The translations under genes were made by a program, and so were the position numbers. DNA of 64,000 nt from an uncultured Bacteroidia bacterium (GTDB taxonomy: Bacteria; Bacteroidota; Bacteroidia; Bacteroidales; UBA932): contig CACZKE010000002.1 in assembly GCA_902781705.1 (NCBI GenBank), positions 124,001 through 188,000 on the forward strand, given 5' to 3'. Position 1 is the stretch's first letter. Every line of letters begins with the position of its first letter. Positions 51,949-61,019 of this stretch are shown in pieces. Under the pieces are notes generated by a model. The model did not search any database. It worked only from the letters and a program-made list of their open reading frames with translations, and had not been told where the DNA came from.

Positions 51949-51956
51949 TTCGGATG

Positions 51957-51964
51957 CAAATGTA
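51957..51964 (-). promoter_or_regulatory. -7 box for mutY
   Basis: TACATTTG on the minus strand, eight bases before the ATG, so the leader is very short. Confidence 0.6.
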
Positions 51965-52016
51965 GCGATTATCCCGCAAAAATTGCTATCTTGCTTTCCG
52001 TAAAACGAACGGACTT

Positions 52017-53180
52017 ATGCAGTGGGACAAGGATTACCTGAAGCGGACCTTCCGCTACTACGCAAACATATACGACCATATCGACACGGATGACGCCGCG
52101 CAGCGGATCAAAAGCGCCATCTGGTTCCGGGGACCCAATGTCTGGATCCTGGCGTTTTCGATCGTCATCGCCTCCGTGGGCCTGAACGTGAACTCGACGG
52201 CGGTCATCATCGGCGCCATGCTCATATCCCCGCTCATGGGGCCGATCATCGGCCTTGGCCTCGCTCTCGGGACGAACGACGTGGACCTCCTGAAACTGGC
52301 TTTCAAGAATCTCCTGGTGATGGTCCTCATCTCCCTGGCGGCATCGACCCTGTTCTTCCTCCTGTCCCCGCTCAACCTGACGAATCCGACGGAACTGGAG
52401 GCCCGGACGAGCCCGACTATCTACGACGTGCTCATCGCCCTGTTCGGCGGTCTGACCGGCATCCTGGAGAACAGCCGGAAGGAGCGGGGAACCGCCATTG
52501 CCGGCGTTGCCATCGCCACCGCCCTCATGCCCCCGCTGTGCACGGCGGGCTACGGCCTGTCCTGCCTGAACGGGCACTTCTTCTTCGGGGCGCTGTACCT
52601 GTTCATCATCAACACCGTCTTCATCACCCTGGCCACTTTCGTGATGGTGAAGTACCTGCGTTTCAAGACGGTGACCGGCCTGGATCCGGCCCTCGTCTCC
52701 AAGCGGCGCAGCCTGATCTCCACCATCATCCTCATCGTCGTGATTCCGAGTTTCATCTCCGCCATCGGCATGGTCCGGGACAATAATTTCGAACGGAGCG
52801 TGGATGCGTTTATCCAGGAGAATAAGCTCGTATCCCGTTCCTACATCTATGATTACCGGATTTACAGCGACCACGGCCGGAAGGTGGAGGTTTTCCTGAC
52901 CGGGGAACCCATGTCCTATGAAACCCAGACTGCTTTTTTCGCTTCCGCCCTCGCCCACGGCATCCGGTCGGACCAGATCGTCATCAAGGAGCATTCCCTG
53001 GGCATGACGGATGCGGAGATGAACCAGATGGTCCGGGACATCTATGACCGGACGGAAGCGGAACTGGCCGAAAAAGAAGCGCAGCTGGACCGGATCCAGC
53101 AGCGCCTCGATTCGCTTTCCCGCCTGGTGGAATCCCTCGTCGTGGACCCGGATGTACCGATCGTCCCCGCCGGGGAGTGA
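52017..53180 (+). CDS. DUF389 membrane protein
   Basis: A 387-residue protein. Residues about 40-260 hold six hydrophobic segments with the DUF389 signature STAVIIGAMLISPLMGPIIG and GVAIATALMPPLCTAGYGL. A soluble C-terminal domain follows, ending in a coiled coil (about 340-375). DUF389 proteins are widespread and of unknown function. It is divergent from mutY, with a weak TATCTTGC box 40 bases upstream, and converges on the kinase operon with a seven-base gap. No partner gene suggests its substrate. Confidence 0.88.
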   Translation: MQWDKDYLKRTFRYYANIYDHIDTDDAAQRIKSAIWFRGPNVWILAFSIVIASVGLNVNSTAVIIGAMLISPLMGPIIGLGLALGTNDVDLLKLAFKNLLVMVLISLAASTLFFLLSPLNLTNPTELEARTSPTIYDVLIALFGGLTGILENSRKERGTAIAGVAIATALMPPLCTAGYGLSCLNGHFFFGALYLFIINTVFITLATFVMVKYLRFKTVTGLDPALVSKRRSLISTIILIVVIPSFISAIGMVRDNNFERSVDAFIQENKLVSRSYIYDYRIYSDHGRKVEVFLTGEPMSYETQTAFFASALAHGIRSDQIVIKEHSLGMTDAEMNQMVRDIYDRTEAELAEKEAQLDRIQQRLDSLSRLVESLVVDPDVPIVPAGE

Positions 53181-53187
53181 TTGACCC

Positions 53188-54855
53188 TTACTTGAAGCTG
53201 GAACCGCCCAGGAACTCCCGCAGGAGGGACGTGGCGGGGATTTCCTTGTCGGGCACCGGGGTGAAGTAATGGATGAATTTCAGGAGCCGGTGCGCCTCGG
53301 AATACTCCGGACAATTCTGGGGAACGCTCCTCAGGATGGGCTCGGCGTGGTTTTTCAGGACGGCGAACTCGATGAGGTAGGCCGAGTTGAACATCATGTC
53401 GGCGGTTTCCTGGTAGGGATAGATCCACTTCTCCTCGGCGCTCCTGACGTTCGGCCACTGGCTGATGGACTCCCGGGCCGAGAAGGCGCCCTTGTTGTAG
53501 TCGCGGACAATCCGGCGCAGGAGCCGGTTGTCGCTTGTGGGAATCCAGTTGTGGTTGTCCAGGAGGATGCCGGTCAGGGTGTTGATGAAGATCTTGAACT
53601 TGGCCGCGTCGGGGATTTCGGCGGTGAGGCCGGGATTCAGGGCGTGGATTCCCTCGATGATGAGGATGCAGCCCGGTTCCAGCTTGATCTTCTTGCCGTT
53701 ATACTCCCTCAGGCCCGTGACGAAATTGAACTCCGGGACATTCACTTCCTCGCCGGCGAGCATCTTCTTGATGTCGGCTTCCATCAGGGCATGGTCTACC
53801 GTGTCGAAGTTGTCGAAGTCAAAACTCCCGTCCGGGAACCGCGGGGTGTCCAGCCGGTTCACGAAATAGTCGTCCGTGGACATGGACAGGGGCTTGAGGC
53901 CGCAGGCCTTGAGTTGGATGGACAGACGCTTGCAGAAGGTTGTCTTTCCGGAGGAGGAAGGGCCGGTGATCAGGACGACTTTCACGGGATCCTCGGCCCG
54001 GTAACGACGGTCGATCTCCTCGGCGATCTGGACGATCTTCTTCTCCTGGAGCGCCTCGGCGATCTGGATCAGTTCGCTGGCGTGGCCTTCGAGGATGGAA
54101 TGGTTCACGTCGCCCACCGTGTTCAGGCCCATGATGATGTTCCAGCGCAAGTTCTCCTTGAACATCTCATACGTCTTGGGCTGGTCCACGAAGGGCGCCA
54201 GCACGGACGGGTCATGCCGGTCGGGGAGCCGGAGAAGGATGCCGTCGAACAGCGGCTGGATGTCCCAGACGGTCAGGTAACCGGTTGACGGGACGAGTTT
54301 TCCGTAATAGTAGTCGGAGGTGTTGTCCAGCGTGTAGTAATCCGTGTAGGCCTCGCCGCTCGTTTCCAGCAGGCGCACCTTGTCGTCATAGCCGGATTTC
54401 CGGAATTCCTTGATGGCGCGCTCGGTCTGGACGTCGTAGCGGTGGAAGGGGAGGTCCTTCTCCACGAGTTGCTTCATCTGCGCCTTGAGGAGCGTGAGGT
54501 CTTCGGGCGTGAGATCCGTGTCGTCCGCTTTCCTTAGGTGGCAGAAGAATCCGCCCGAGATCGGGTGTTCCATGAACAGGCGGCTCCCCGGAAATACGTC
54601 CGTCGCCGCCTTGAAAAGCAGAAAACAGAGCGAGCGGCAGTACACCCGTGCTCCGCTCGCTTCCCGGACGTCCAGGAATTCGATGTCCTTGTTCTGGTAT
54701 ACCTTGAACTTGAGGCCCTGGGAGACATTGTTTACCTTGGCCGACACGATCGGGTAGGGACGGTCGAATTCGAAATCTTCCAGCATCTGGGCGAGGGAAG
54801 TGCCTTCGGGATACTTCCGGGAGGTCTTCGTGTTCTTGCAGTAAACTTGGAGCAT
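53188..54855 (-). CDS. TGS-uridine kinase-type nucleoside kinase
   Basis: A 555-residue protein. An N-terminal TGS-like domain (about 1-65) and a threonyl-tRNA-synthetase-like second domain (to about 230) precede a uridine kinase/phosphoribulokinase domain with P-loop GPSSSGKTT (298-306) and STDDYFVN. Such proteins phosphorylate uridine or cytidine, though the substrate of this long form is not well known. Here it is the last gene of an operon with two PII-like proteins and a DUF1538 membrane protein, with gaps of three to four bases. That context suggests a regulatory or transport-linked role (inference). Confidence 0.85.
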   Translation of the reverse strand: MLQVYCKNTKTSRKYPEGTSLAQMLEDFEFDRPYPIVSAKVNNVSQGLKFKVYQNKDIEFLDVREASGARVYCRSLCFLLFKAATDVFPGSRLFMEHPISGGFFCHLRKADDTDLTPEDLTLLKAQMKQLVEKDLPFHRYDVQTERAIKEFRKSGYDDKVRLLETSGEAYTDYYTLDNTSDYYYGKLVPSTGYLTVWDIQPLFDGILLRLPDRHDPSVLAPFVDQPKTYEMFKENLRWNIIMGLNTVGDVNHSILEGHASELIQIAEALQEKKIVQIAEEIDRRYRAEDPVKVVLITGPSSSGKTTFCKRLSIQLKACGLKPLSMSTDDYFVNRLDTPRFPDGSFDFDNFDTVDHALMEADIKKMLAGEEVNVPEFNFVTGLREYNGKKIKLEPGCILIIEGIHALNPGLTAEIPDAAKFKIFINTLTGILLDNHNWIPTSDNRLLRRIVRDYNKGAFSARESISQWPNVRSAEEKWIYPYQETADMMFNSAYLIEFAVLKNHAEPILRSVPQNCPEYSEAHRLLKFIHYFTPVPDKEIPATSLLREFLGGSSFK

Positions 54856-54858
54856 GGC

Positions 54859-55173
54859 TTATTCCTTGATGGCGGTGGTGTGGCTGACGGGGAGGGAGAA
54901 GGCGATGCCATGGGCCTCCGTGGTCAGTCCGCCTTGCTTGTAGACGGCTTTCAGGACTTCGTCCTTGATCGTTGCGGGGACCAGGATCATGAGCACTTCC
55001 TTGTCCGGCTGGATGGTGATGTTGAAGAATTCCTCGGATTCGGGATTGGCCGATCCGCGGGCGCGGAGGATGGTCCCGCCCTTGGCGCCCGCCGCACGGG
55101 CCGCTTCCATCACGTTCTGCGAAAAGCCTGCGTTCACGATGCAGACGACGAGTTCGAATTTGCTTTCTGCCAT
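54859..55173 (-). CDS. PII-like signalling protein A
   Basis: A 104-residue protein with the PII ferredoxin-like fold: FELVVCIVNAGFSQNVMEAARAAGAKGGTILRARG, a loop, then EVLMILVPATIKDEVLKAVYKQGG. The GGT and RG glycines flank the place of the T-loop, which is short and lacks the uridylylated tyrosine of classical GlnB. The C-terminal GIAFSLPVSHTTAI resembles that of the sister protein. Likely binds a nucleotide and regulates the DUF1538 protein two genes upstream (inference). Gap to its neighbours is three to four bases. Confidence 0.82.
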   Translation of the reverse strand: MAESKFELVVCIVNAGFSQNVMEAARAAGAKGGTILRARGSANPESEEFFNITIQPDKEVLMILVPATIKDEVLKAVYKQGGLTTEAHGIAFSLPVSHTTAIKE

Positions 55174-55177
55174 AATC

Positions 55178-55558
55178 TTAAGCTTCTTTCTCTTTGACGG
55201 TTCTCTTGTCGTTGGCCAGGAAGCCGTAAACGAGCGTGCCCACGATGCTGGTCATCGGGACGGTGAAGGCAACGCCCTTGTAGTTCTTCCCTTTCTTGAA
55301 AGTCTCGTCCAGCAGGTCGATGAGCGCGGCACTCTGGTCGGCCCGGACGACACTGAGGATGAGGGATTTGGGCTTCTCGGTGAGGCCCAGGTAGTCGAGG
55401 ATCAGGTGGGAGGTTCCCTTGGCCGGAACCGTCAGGTGGATGTTGGCCTGGTGGGACTGGATGAGGCTGGTGTAGTAGGCGGACTTCTCGTTGTGGACGA
55501 TGGCGAAGACCACTTCCAACTTCACCGGGGCAATATTCCGTGTACTTTCCATGGGCAT
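55178..55558 (-). CDS. PII-like signalling protein B
   Basis: A 126-residue protein, a distant sister of the next gene: LEVVFAIVHNEKSAYYTSLIQSHQAN, then LGLTEKPKSLILSVVRADQSAALIDLLDETF and GVAFTVPMTSIVGTLVYGF. The fold pattern is PII-like, but the loop region differs and the C-terminus has an extra hydrophobic stretch that might touch a membrane partner. Its ATG overlaps the TAA stop of the DUF1538 gene by one base (TAATG), so the two are translationally coupled. A start at 55552 is an alternative. Confidence 0.75.
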   Translation of the reverse strand: MPMESTRNIAPVKLEVVFAIVHNEKSAYYTSLIQSHQANIHLTVPAKGTSHLILDYLGLTEKPKSLILSVVRADQSAALIDLLDETFKKGKNYKGVAFTVPMTSIVGTLVYGFLANDKRTVKEKEA

Positions 55559-57114
55559 TACTCGAAATAGATGATTTGGTCGTCGGCGGAGGCGAGGATG
55601 CGGCGCATGGCGGCGTTCTCGCGGCTCCGGACCTTGAGGACGGACTGGAAACCGAGGGTCTGGATGGTGATGAGCGGGGTCATCGCCACCATGGCGACGA
55701 CACCGAAGGCGAAGTCCAGCACGGCCGGCTCACCCTGGAGGGTACAGCAGGCACCGATCACCAGGGGCAGGATGAAACTGGAGGTGAGGGGCCCGCTCGC
55801 GACGCCGCCGGAGTCGAAGGCGATGGCCGTGTACAGTTTCGGAACGAAGAACGACAGGCCCAGCGACAGCAGATAGCCGGGAATCAGGTAGTACAGCAAG
55901 GAGAATCCGTAGCGGACACGGATGACCGAAAGGCCGATGGAGATGCCTACGCCCACGGACAGGGCGATCATCATCTGCCGCTTGGAAACCTCTCCGCCGG
56001 TGATTTCCGCCACCTGGTTGTTCAGGACATGGACGGCCGGTTCGGCCAGGACCACGACCATGCCCAGGACGAAGGCGAAGACGATCAGGATGACCGGATT
56101 GTATGCGGCGAGTTCTGTCCCGATCTTGAAGCCGACGGGCATGAATCCCATCGATACGGCCGCGAGGAAAAGCACCAGCCCGAGGAAGGTGTAGAGGATG
56201 CCGAACAGGATCTGGATGATCTTGAACAGGGGCAGTTTCAGGATGGCGAACTGGAGGACGAAGAAGAACAGGACCACCAGGACAAGGGATTTTCCGACCT
56301 CCAGCGACATCTCTCCGAGCAGACCGCCGAAGCCTTTCTGCAGGACCGAGTCCATGGAATAATCCGGGACGGTGAAAGAAAGGTCGCCTTGCGCCGTGAG
56401 GGACAGCAGGAGGACGGCTGCGATGGGGCCGACGGAACAAAGGGCGATGAGTCCGAAACTGTTCTCGCTCGCGTTCCGGCCGCCGACCGTGAGGGCGATG
56501 CCTACGCCCAGGGCCATGATGAAGGGGACGGTGATGGGACCGGTCGTCACGCCGCCGGAATCGAAGGACAGGGGAAGGAAGGAGCCTTTCCCGCTGTCGA
56601 ACAGGAGGGCGGCGATGCTGAACAGGACCATGTAGCAGAACATCAGGATCGATGTCAGGTCGCTGTGGAAGACGATTTTCAGGACGGCAATCAGTAGGAA
56701 AAGCCCCACGCCTACGCCGACGGTGAAGATGAGCAGCGTCCCGTTCATGACGGCGCTCACCTGTCCGGCCAGGACGGAAAGGTCCGGTTCGGCGACGGTG
56801 ATCAGCAGACCCATCAGGAAACTCACGCCCAGGAGGATGCCCAGTTTCCGGGACTTGGTGAGCCCTTCGCCGATGTACTGGCCCATGGGAGTCATCGCCA
56901 TGTCGGCCCCGAGGTTGAAAAGACCGATGCCGAGGATCAGCAGTAGCGCGGCGCCGCCGAATACCAGGAGTTCATGCCTGGAAATGTTCACCCAAGGGGT
57001 GATGGCAAGGAGAAAGACCATCAGGCTGACGGGCACCACGGAAACCAGGGATTCCCTGAGTTTTTCACGCAGGGAGCGCCACAGGTCTTTGAACAGAGGG
57101 TTGGATTGTGCCAT
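55558..57114 (-). CDS. DUF1538 tandem-repeat membrane protein (putative transporter)
   Basis: A 518-residue integral membrane protein built from two DUF1538 halves. AEP (108-110) and FDSGGVTTGPIT (184-195) in the first half recur as AEP (357-359) and FDSGGVASGPLT (433-444) in the second; the spacing within each half is identical (76 residues), and the offset is 249. Such inverted or tandem duplication is usual for transporters. The conserved DSGG and AEP elements are candidates for an ion site. It is the first gene of the operon with PII-like B, PII-like A and the kinase. The -7 box is only four bases from the ATG. Substrate unknown. Confidence 0.88.
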   Translation of the reverse strand: MAQSNPLFKDLWRSLREKLRESLVSVVPVSLMVFLLAITPWVNISRHELLVFGGAALLLILGIGLFNLGADMAMTPMGQYIGEGLTKSRKLGILLGVSFLMGLLITVAEPDLSVLAGQVSAVMNGTLLIFTVGVGVGLFLLIAVLKIVFHSDLTSILMFCYMVLFSIAALLFDSGKGSFLPLSFDSGGVTTGPITVPFIMALGVGIALTVGGRNASENSFGLIALCSVGPIAAVLLLSLTAQGDLSFTVPDYSMDSVLQKGFGGLLGEMSLEVGKSLVLVVLFFFVLQFAILKLPLFKIIQILFGILYTFLGLVLFLAAVSMGFMPVGFKIGTELAAYNPVILIVFAFVLGMVVVLAEPAVHVLNNQVAEITGGEVSKRQMMIALSVGVGISIGLSVIRVRYGFSLLYYLIPGYLLSLGLSFFVPKLYTAIAFDSGGVASGPLTSSFILPLVIGACCTLQGEPAVLDFAFGVVAMVAMTPLITIQTLGFQSVLKVRSRENAAMRRILASADDQIIYFE

Positions 57115-57118
57115 AGCA

Positions 57119-57126
57119 CAAAGATA
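57119..57126 (-). promoter_or_regulatory. -7 box for the DUF1538 operon (leaderless type)
   Basis: TATCTTTG on the minus strand, then TGCT, then the ATG. Confidence 0.75.
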
Positions 57127-57147
57127 GGAAAAACTATCGAAAATTTG

Positions 57148-57155
57148 TATCTTTG
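57148..57155 (+). promoter_or_regulatory. -7 box for the araC-family gene
   Basis: TATCTTTG on the plus strand, 33 bases before the ATG. It is divergent from the DUF1538 promoter, 21 bases away. Confidence 0.75.
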
Positions 57156-57188
57156 TTGCCTTGAAGAGTTCCAGAAACATTTCTTGTT

Positions 57189-58025
57189 ATGAAAAGGGTC
57201 ATTCCTTATTGGGAAAAAGGGGCCGACTGGAGCCGGGAGTCGTTTTCCATCCGCAGACTCCAGTCCCATGCACCTATCGAAGCGACGGAGATTCCGCAGG
57301 CCGTTCTGCCGATGTATTCCTTCCTGTATCTGCTGGGAGGAGAAGTGCTGGCGGACATTGACGGGAAAAACTGCCTTATCCGCGGCGGCCAGTTCCTCAT
57401 GATTCCGGACCACATGCCTTTTACCGTCCATTATTTCATGGACATCGTGGGCTATACGGGAACTTTCACCCTCTCCTTCCTCCGGGAAGCGAACTATCCT
57501 TGCCTGACCTGCGGGAAGCCGGTCTTCCACACTTTCTGGTTCGACGGGGCCACCATGATGGGCGAACTTTTCGACCGGATCGTCACGGCCTATGCCCGCG
57601 GGGATGACGGTTACATCGTCCGCGCCTTCGACCTGATGCTCTACTCCCTGGAATTCCCGGCCAGCGGAAAGACACACCCCACCGTGAACCGCTTCATGGA
57701 ACTCATCTTCGACCGTTCCGTCCCGATGGACTCCGTTTCCGGCTATGCCGCCAAAGTGGGGATCTCGCCCAGTTACCTGAACAAACTGGTCCGTACGGAA
57801 ACCCGCCACAGCGCCATGGAGTGGGTGGAAATCGCCCGTGTCAACTGGGCGAAGACCCTGCTGAAGGACCGGGACCGCTCCATCGCGGACGTTTCCTATG
57901 CCATCGGCATCGAGGACCCGTCCTACTTTACGCGCTTTTTCCGGAAATATACGCGGATGACCCCTTCCGAGTTCCGGAAGGAGGCGGCCCTGCGGCCGGA
58001 TATCCAGGTTACGGACCTGCTGTAA
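57189..58025 (+). CDS. AraC-family transcriptional regulator
   Basis: A 278-residue regulator with an N-terminal cupin-like sensor region (about 1-150) and a C-terminal double helix-turn-helix (about 175-270): SVSGYAAKVGISPSYLNKLVR and then the AraC signature SIADVSYAIGIEDPSYFTRFFRKYTRMTPSEFRK. It is divergent from the DUF1538/PII operon, with promoters 21 bases apart, so that operon is a natural target (inference). The ligand is not evident. Confidence 0.92.
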   Translation: MKRVIPYWEKGADWSRESFSIRRLQSHAPIEATEIPQAVLPMYSFLYLLGGEVLADIDGKNCLIRGGQFLMIPDHMPFTVHYFMDIVGYTGTFTLSFLREANYPCLTCGKPVFHTFWFDGATMMGELFDRIVTAYARGDDGYIVRAFDLMLYSLEFPASGKTHPTVNRFMELIFDRSVPMDSVSGYAAKVGISPSYLNKLVRTETRHSAMEWVEIARVNWAKTLLKDRDRSIADVSYAIGIEDPSYFTRFFRKYTRMTPSEFRKEAALRPDIQVTDLL

Positions 58026-58034
58026 CCGGGCTCC

Positions 58035-61019
58035 TTATTTCACCAGATACTGCATCGAAATGCGCAGGACCAGGTCCAGCGCCCCTTCCGTCGTGAGCGT
58101 TTCCAGCGGGAAGCCGAAGGCGATGGCCCGGTGCTTCCCGTCGTCCAGGAGCGTGGCGGCCGGGATGGCCGTCCCGGCATAGCGCAGGATGGTCCGGGCT
58201 TTCTCCGAGGCTGGCTCGATTCCGTCCGGGTTCTCTACCCGGTAGATATTCTCGCTGAACAGGCGGTTGTAGGCCATCGGCCCGCCGAACTGGATGGGAC
58301 CGCCTTCCTTCGGGACGACGATGCCGGAGACGTCTCCGTAGTTGGTAACCCATTTATAGCCGAGGACTTCCCGGATGAAGGCGCGTGTCTTTTCGCGCTC
58401 GGCCTCATTGAAGGTGACAGGATATACGTTGTCCCAGGCGTCCGTGCCGATATAGGCGCCGGAGACCAGGATGGAACCGCCGGCATCGGCATAGGCGCGC
58501 AGGGCGTCCCGGAAGGCGGCGGGGAAGACCGTATACCGGTCCGGAACGGCGCCGCGGCCGATCTTGGTCGTCACCTGCTTCCCGCAGATGACATCCAGGG
58601 ACGCGTAGGCAGTGGCATCCAGGCCGGGGAAAGCGTCCACGCTGGTGGAACTGACCGCATAGCCGGCATCCAGCAGGGCGCGTCCGTGGACGGCGGGAAA
58701 ATCGAAGGTGTTGCCGGCAATCACGCGTCCGGCCCGGTTCGTAAACGAGCCGCCGAACCCGGGGTTGTCGTCGTCGGTCCATGCCTTGTTCCGGTCGAAC
58801 TGGTTCACCTGTCCCACGAAAGTGATGTCGTACCGGTCCGGGACGCCGCTGTCGATGTCGTCGAAGAAACCGCCGTAGGAGGGCGTGTCGATCCAGGCGG
58901 GTGCCGAAACCCGGGTGAAGTCGTTGACGATCAGGATCTTCTTCGCATCGTCCCCGGGCGTTCCCACCGTGAGGGTTTCCGATGGGAAACTCTTGCCGCC
59001 CTGGTTGTAGGCGACGATCCGGAAACCGTACAGCCGGTTTTTCTTCACGGGAACGGTGACAGTCAGGCGCTTGCCGTCCTTTTCCGGCTCCTCGAGCAGG
59101 ACTCCGGTGTCGAAGGCCCCGTCATCCTCCCGCGTGTACAGGATGTACCCGGCGGGTTTTGCCGTGGGCTCCAGGGGATCCGTCGCCGGCAGCCAGCTCA
59201 GGACCGCTTTCCCGTCCCTGAGCTCGGCCCGGAAGGCGGTGACGGGCAGGGGCTGGACCGTATAGTTGCATCCGTACCGGGCGCTCAGGTATTTGAGGAT
59301 GCCCTTGTACACGGACCGGGAGGCCGTGAACCGGAAGGACGGATCCAGGCCGTATTTCATGTCGGCGAAGTTCTGGTGGGACAGCAGTTCCAGGAGCATG
59401 CCCGGGACGGAGGTCGTCCGGGATTCGCTGTAGGAACGGTCCCAGGTCTGCCGGCGGGTCCACTTCGGCTCGAACCCGGAACGGAGGTCGTTCACGACCT
59501 GCGACTGGACGAGGTCCGTCAGGAGACGTCCGTTCATCCGGGATTCCTTGTTGGGAAGTTCGTCCTTGTCCTCGCATTTGAGCGTGTAGATACCCAGGGT
59601 GCCCACGATGGAATCGTTGGGCGTGACGCCGGCGTCGGTATGGAAGGCGAGGGAAAGGTCGAAGGGGACCCGGCCGCCGGGAATCTCCGGATTGACGCGG
59701 GAACCGCCGGAAAGGTGCGACACCCAGCGTCCGCGCCCGGCGTAATCCCTGGTATAGTCGTCCTCCCAGTCGTCGAACTCGTGGACGTCCATGCCGGCCC
59801 ATTGCATGCTGTACAGGGCGCCTTCCGCGAAAGCAGGGTAGCCGGAGGTCTCCCCGCCGCGCTCGATCTTGCCCATTCCGCCGCCGAAACGGACCGCATC
59901 GGCGCTGACGATGCCGCCCGATGTGCTTTCGTTGGTCAGCGTGACAGAGCCGCCGTCGCCTTCGTCGAAGGTGAAGGTGCCGAGATAGACCCACGTGGAG
60001 CCGGCCATGCGCTGGTTCACGTGGAACACGCTTTCGCCTCCCAGGTGGCGGACCGTATAGACGGCATCCGTGGTACTGTTGGAGAAGGAGCGGTAGGAGA
60101 CATAGACGGCATACTCCCCGCGCTCGGGGATGTCGGGCCGCCAGGTGGCGGTCGCCTTGCCGTGGGGATCCTTGTCGGTGGCGGCTTCGCACATGCGGGC
60201 CGTCCCCGCCTGGAAGGGATTCTCATAGACATGGTACACCGGTTTCGTATCGGCAAAGCCGGGCGTGGTTTCGCTCCAGTTGCCGGTCTCCTTGTAGCGG
60301 CCGGTGCGGCGCATCCTTCCGGTGCGCTCTTCCGGGAAGGAGGGATCGTTGTCGCAGATGACCTCCCAACTCTGGAGATCCCGTTCGCGCGGCGTGATGA
60401 CGACGGCGCCGGCGTTCTCCAGCATCGGGATCAGGTAGGGGAGGACGTATCCCTGCGTGTACATGTCCTCCACCGTGCGGTGCGTCGCCGCCCGCTGCCA
60501 TTCCCAGCGTTCAGTCTTGGATTCGTAGTAGCGGCCGTGGCTCTGCCAAAGGGCGATGTGCCTGCCGGACAGGCCCCGGCTCCATTTTTCGTCGGTCCGG
60601 ACCAGCGCCGGGGTCTTCCCCCTGGGGTCGCCCCTCCGCAGCGAGGTCTCCACCGGCCCTCCGTTCTTGCCGATGGCAGGCATCGGCAACTTGTTGAGGT
60701 CCACGTCCTTCGCGAAGATGTCACCGAGGGTGTAGGCCCGATAGGCGGGCGGCGTGAGGCTCCGGAGTTCTTCCCGGAACCATTCCACGTCGGCGGCCCG
60801 CCACGGGAAGTCGGACAGCTCCTGGCTGAAGTGGAAATCCAGCGTCGTTCCCCGTTTCAGGACCTTGTTGAGTTTGAGCGGGACTTTCACCCGTGTCCGG
60901 CGCTCCATGCGGGCGCGGAGGGAATCGGCCGCCGTCCGGAATTCCTTGGCGGTCTGGGCCGGAAGGGGGAGCGCTGCGAGGGTGGCGGCGAGGAGGATGG
61001 GGAGGATTTTTCGGATCAT
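58035..61019 (-). CDS. Secreted Amidase_3-type protein with inserted golvesin-like domain
   Basis: A 994-residue protein with signal peptide (LPLPAQ at about 17-22). The pieces of an N-acetylmuramoyl-L-alanine amidase of type 3 appear in order but far apart: H161 (WQSHGRYYE), E184 (TVEDMYTQG), H460 (LAFHTDAG) and E544 (MLLELLSHQN). Between the second and third lies a golvesin-like beta domain (about 256-385: PVYHVYENPFQAG to SADAVRFGGG), of the kind often named xanthan lyase. An FN3-like domain (about 590-685) and a C-terminal amidotransferase-like Rossmann region (about 692-990) follow. It probably acts in the periplasm on peptidoglycan, although the ligand assignment is from motif reading only. 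Last gene of a four-gene overlapping operon. Confidence 0.75.
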   Translation of the reverse strand: MIRKILPILLAATLAALPLPAQTAKEFRTAADSLRARMERRTRVKVPLKLNKVLKRGTTLDFHFSQELSDFPWRAADVEWFREELRSLTPPAYRAYTLGDIFAKDVDLNKLPMPAIGKNGGPVETSLRRGDPRGKTPALVRTDEKWSRGLSGRHIALWQSHGRYYESKTERWEWQRAATHRTVEDMYTQGYVLPYLIPMLENAGAVVITPRERDLQSWEVICDNDPSFPEERTGRMRRTGRYKETGNWSETTPGFADTKPVYHVYENPFQAGTARMCEAATDKDPHGKATATWRPDIPERGEYAVYVSYRSFSNSTTDAVYTVRHLGGESVFHVNQRMAGSTWVYLGTFTFDEGDGGSVTLTNESTSGGIVSADAVRFGGGMGKIERGGETSGYPAFAEGALYSMQWAGMDVHEFDDWEDDYTRDYAGRGRWVSHLSGGSRVNPEIPGGRVPFDLSLAFHTDAGVTPNDSIVGTLGIYTLKCEDKDELPNKESRMNGRLLTDLVQSQVVNDLRSGFEPKWTRRQTWDRSYSESRTTSVPGMLLELLSHQNFADMKYGLDPSFRFTASRSVYKGILKYLSARYGCNYTVQPLPVTAFRAELRDGKAVLSWLPATDPLEPTAKPAGYILYTREDDGAFDTGVLLEEPEKDGKRLTVTVPVKKNRLYGFRIVAYNQGGKSFPSETLTVGTPGDDAKKILIVNDFTRVSAPAWIDTPSYGGFFDDIDSGVPDRYDITFVGQVNQFDRNKAWTDDDNPGFGGSFTNRAGRVIAGNTFDFPAVHGRALLDAGYAVSSTSVDAFPGLDATAYASLDVICGKQVTTKIGRGAVPDRYTVFPAAFRDALRAYADAGGSILVSGAYIGTDAWDNVYPVTFNEAEREKTRAFIREVLGYKWVTNYGDVSGIVVPKEGGPIQFGGPMAYNRLFSENIYRVENPDGIEPASEKARTILRYAGTAIPAATLLDDGKHRAIAFGFPLETLTTEGALDLVLRISMQYLVK

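Noticed and set aside
58035-61019. Xanthan lyase as product name
   Set aside because: That label would rest only on the golvesin-like domain; no polysaccharide-lyase motif was seen, while amidase-type zinc ligands are present.
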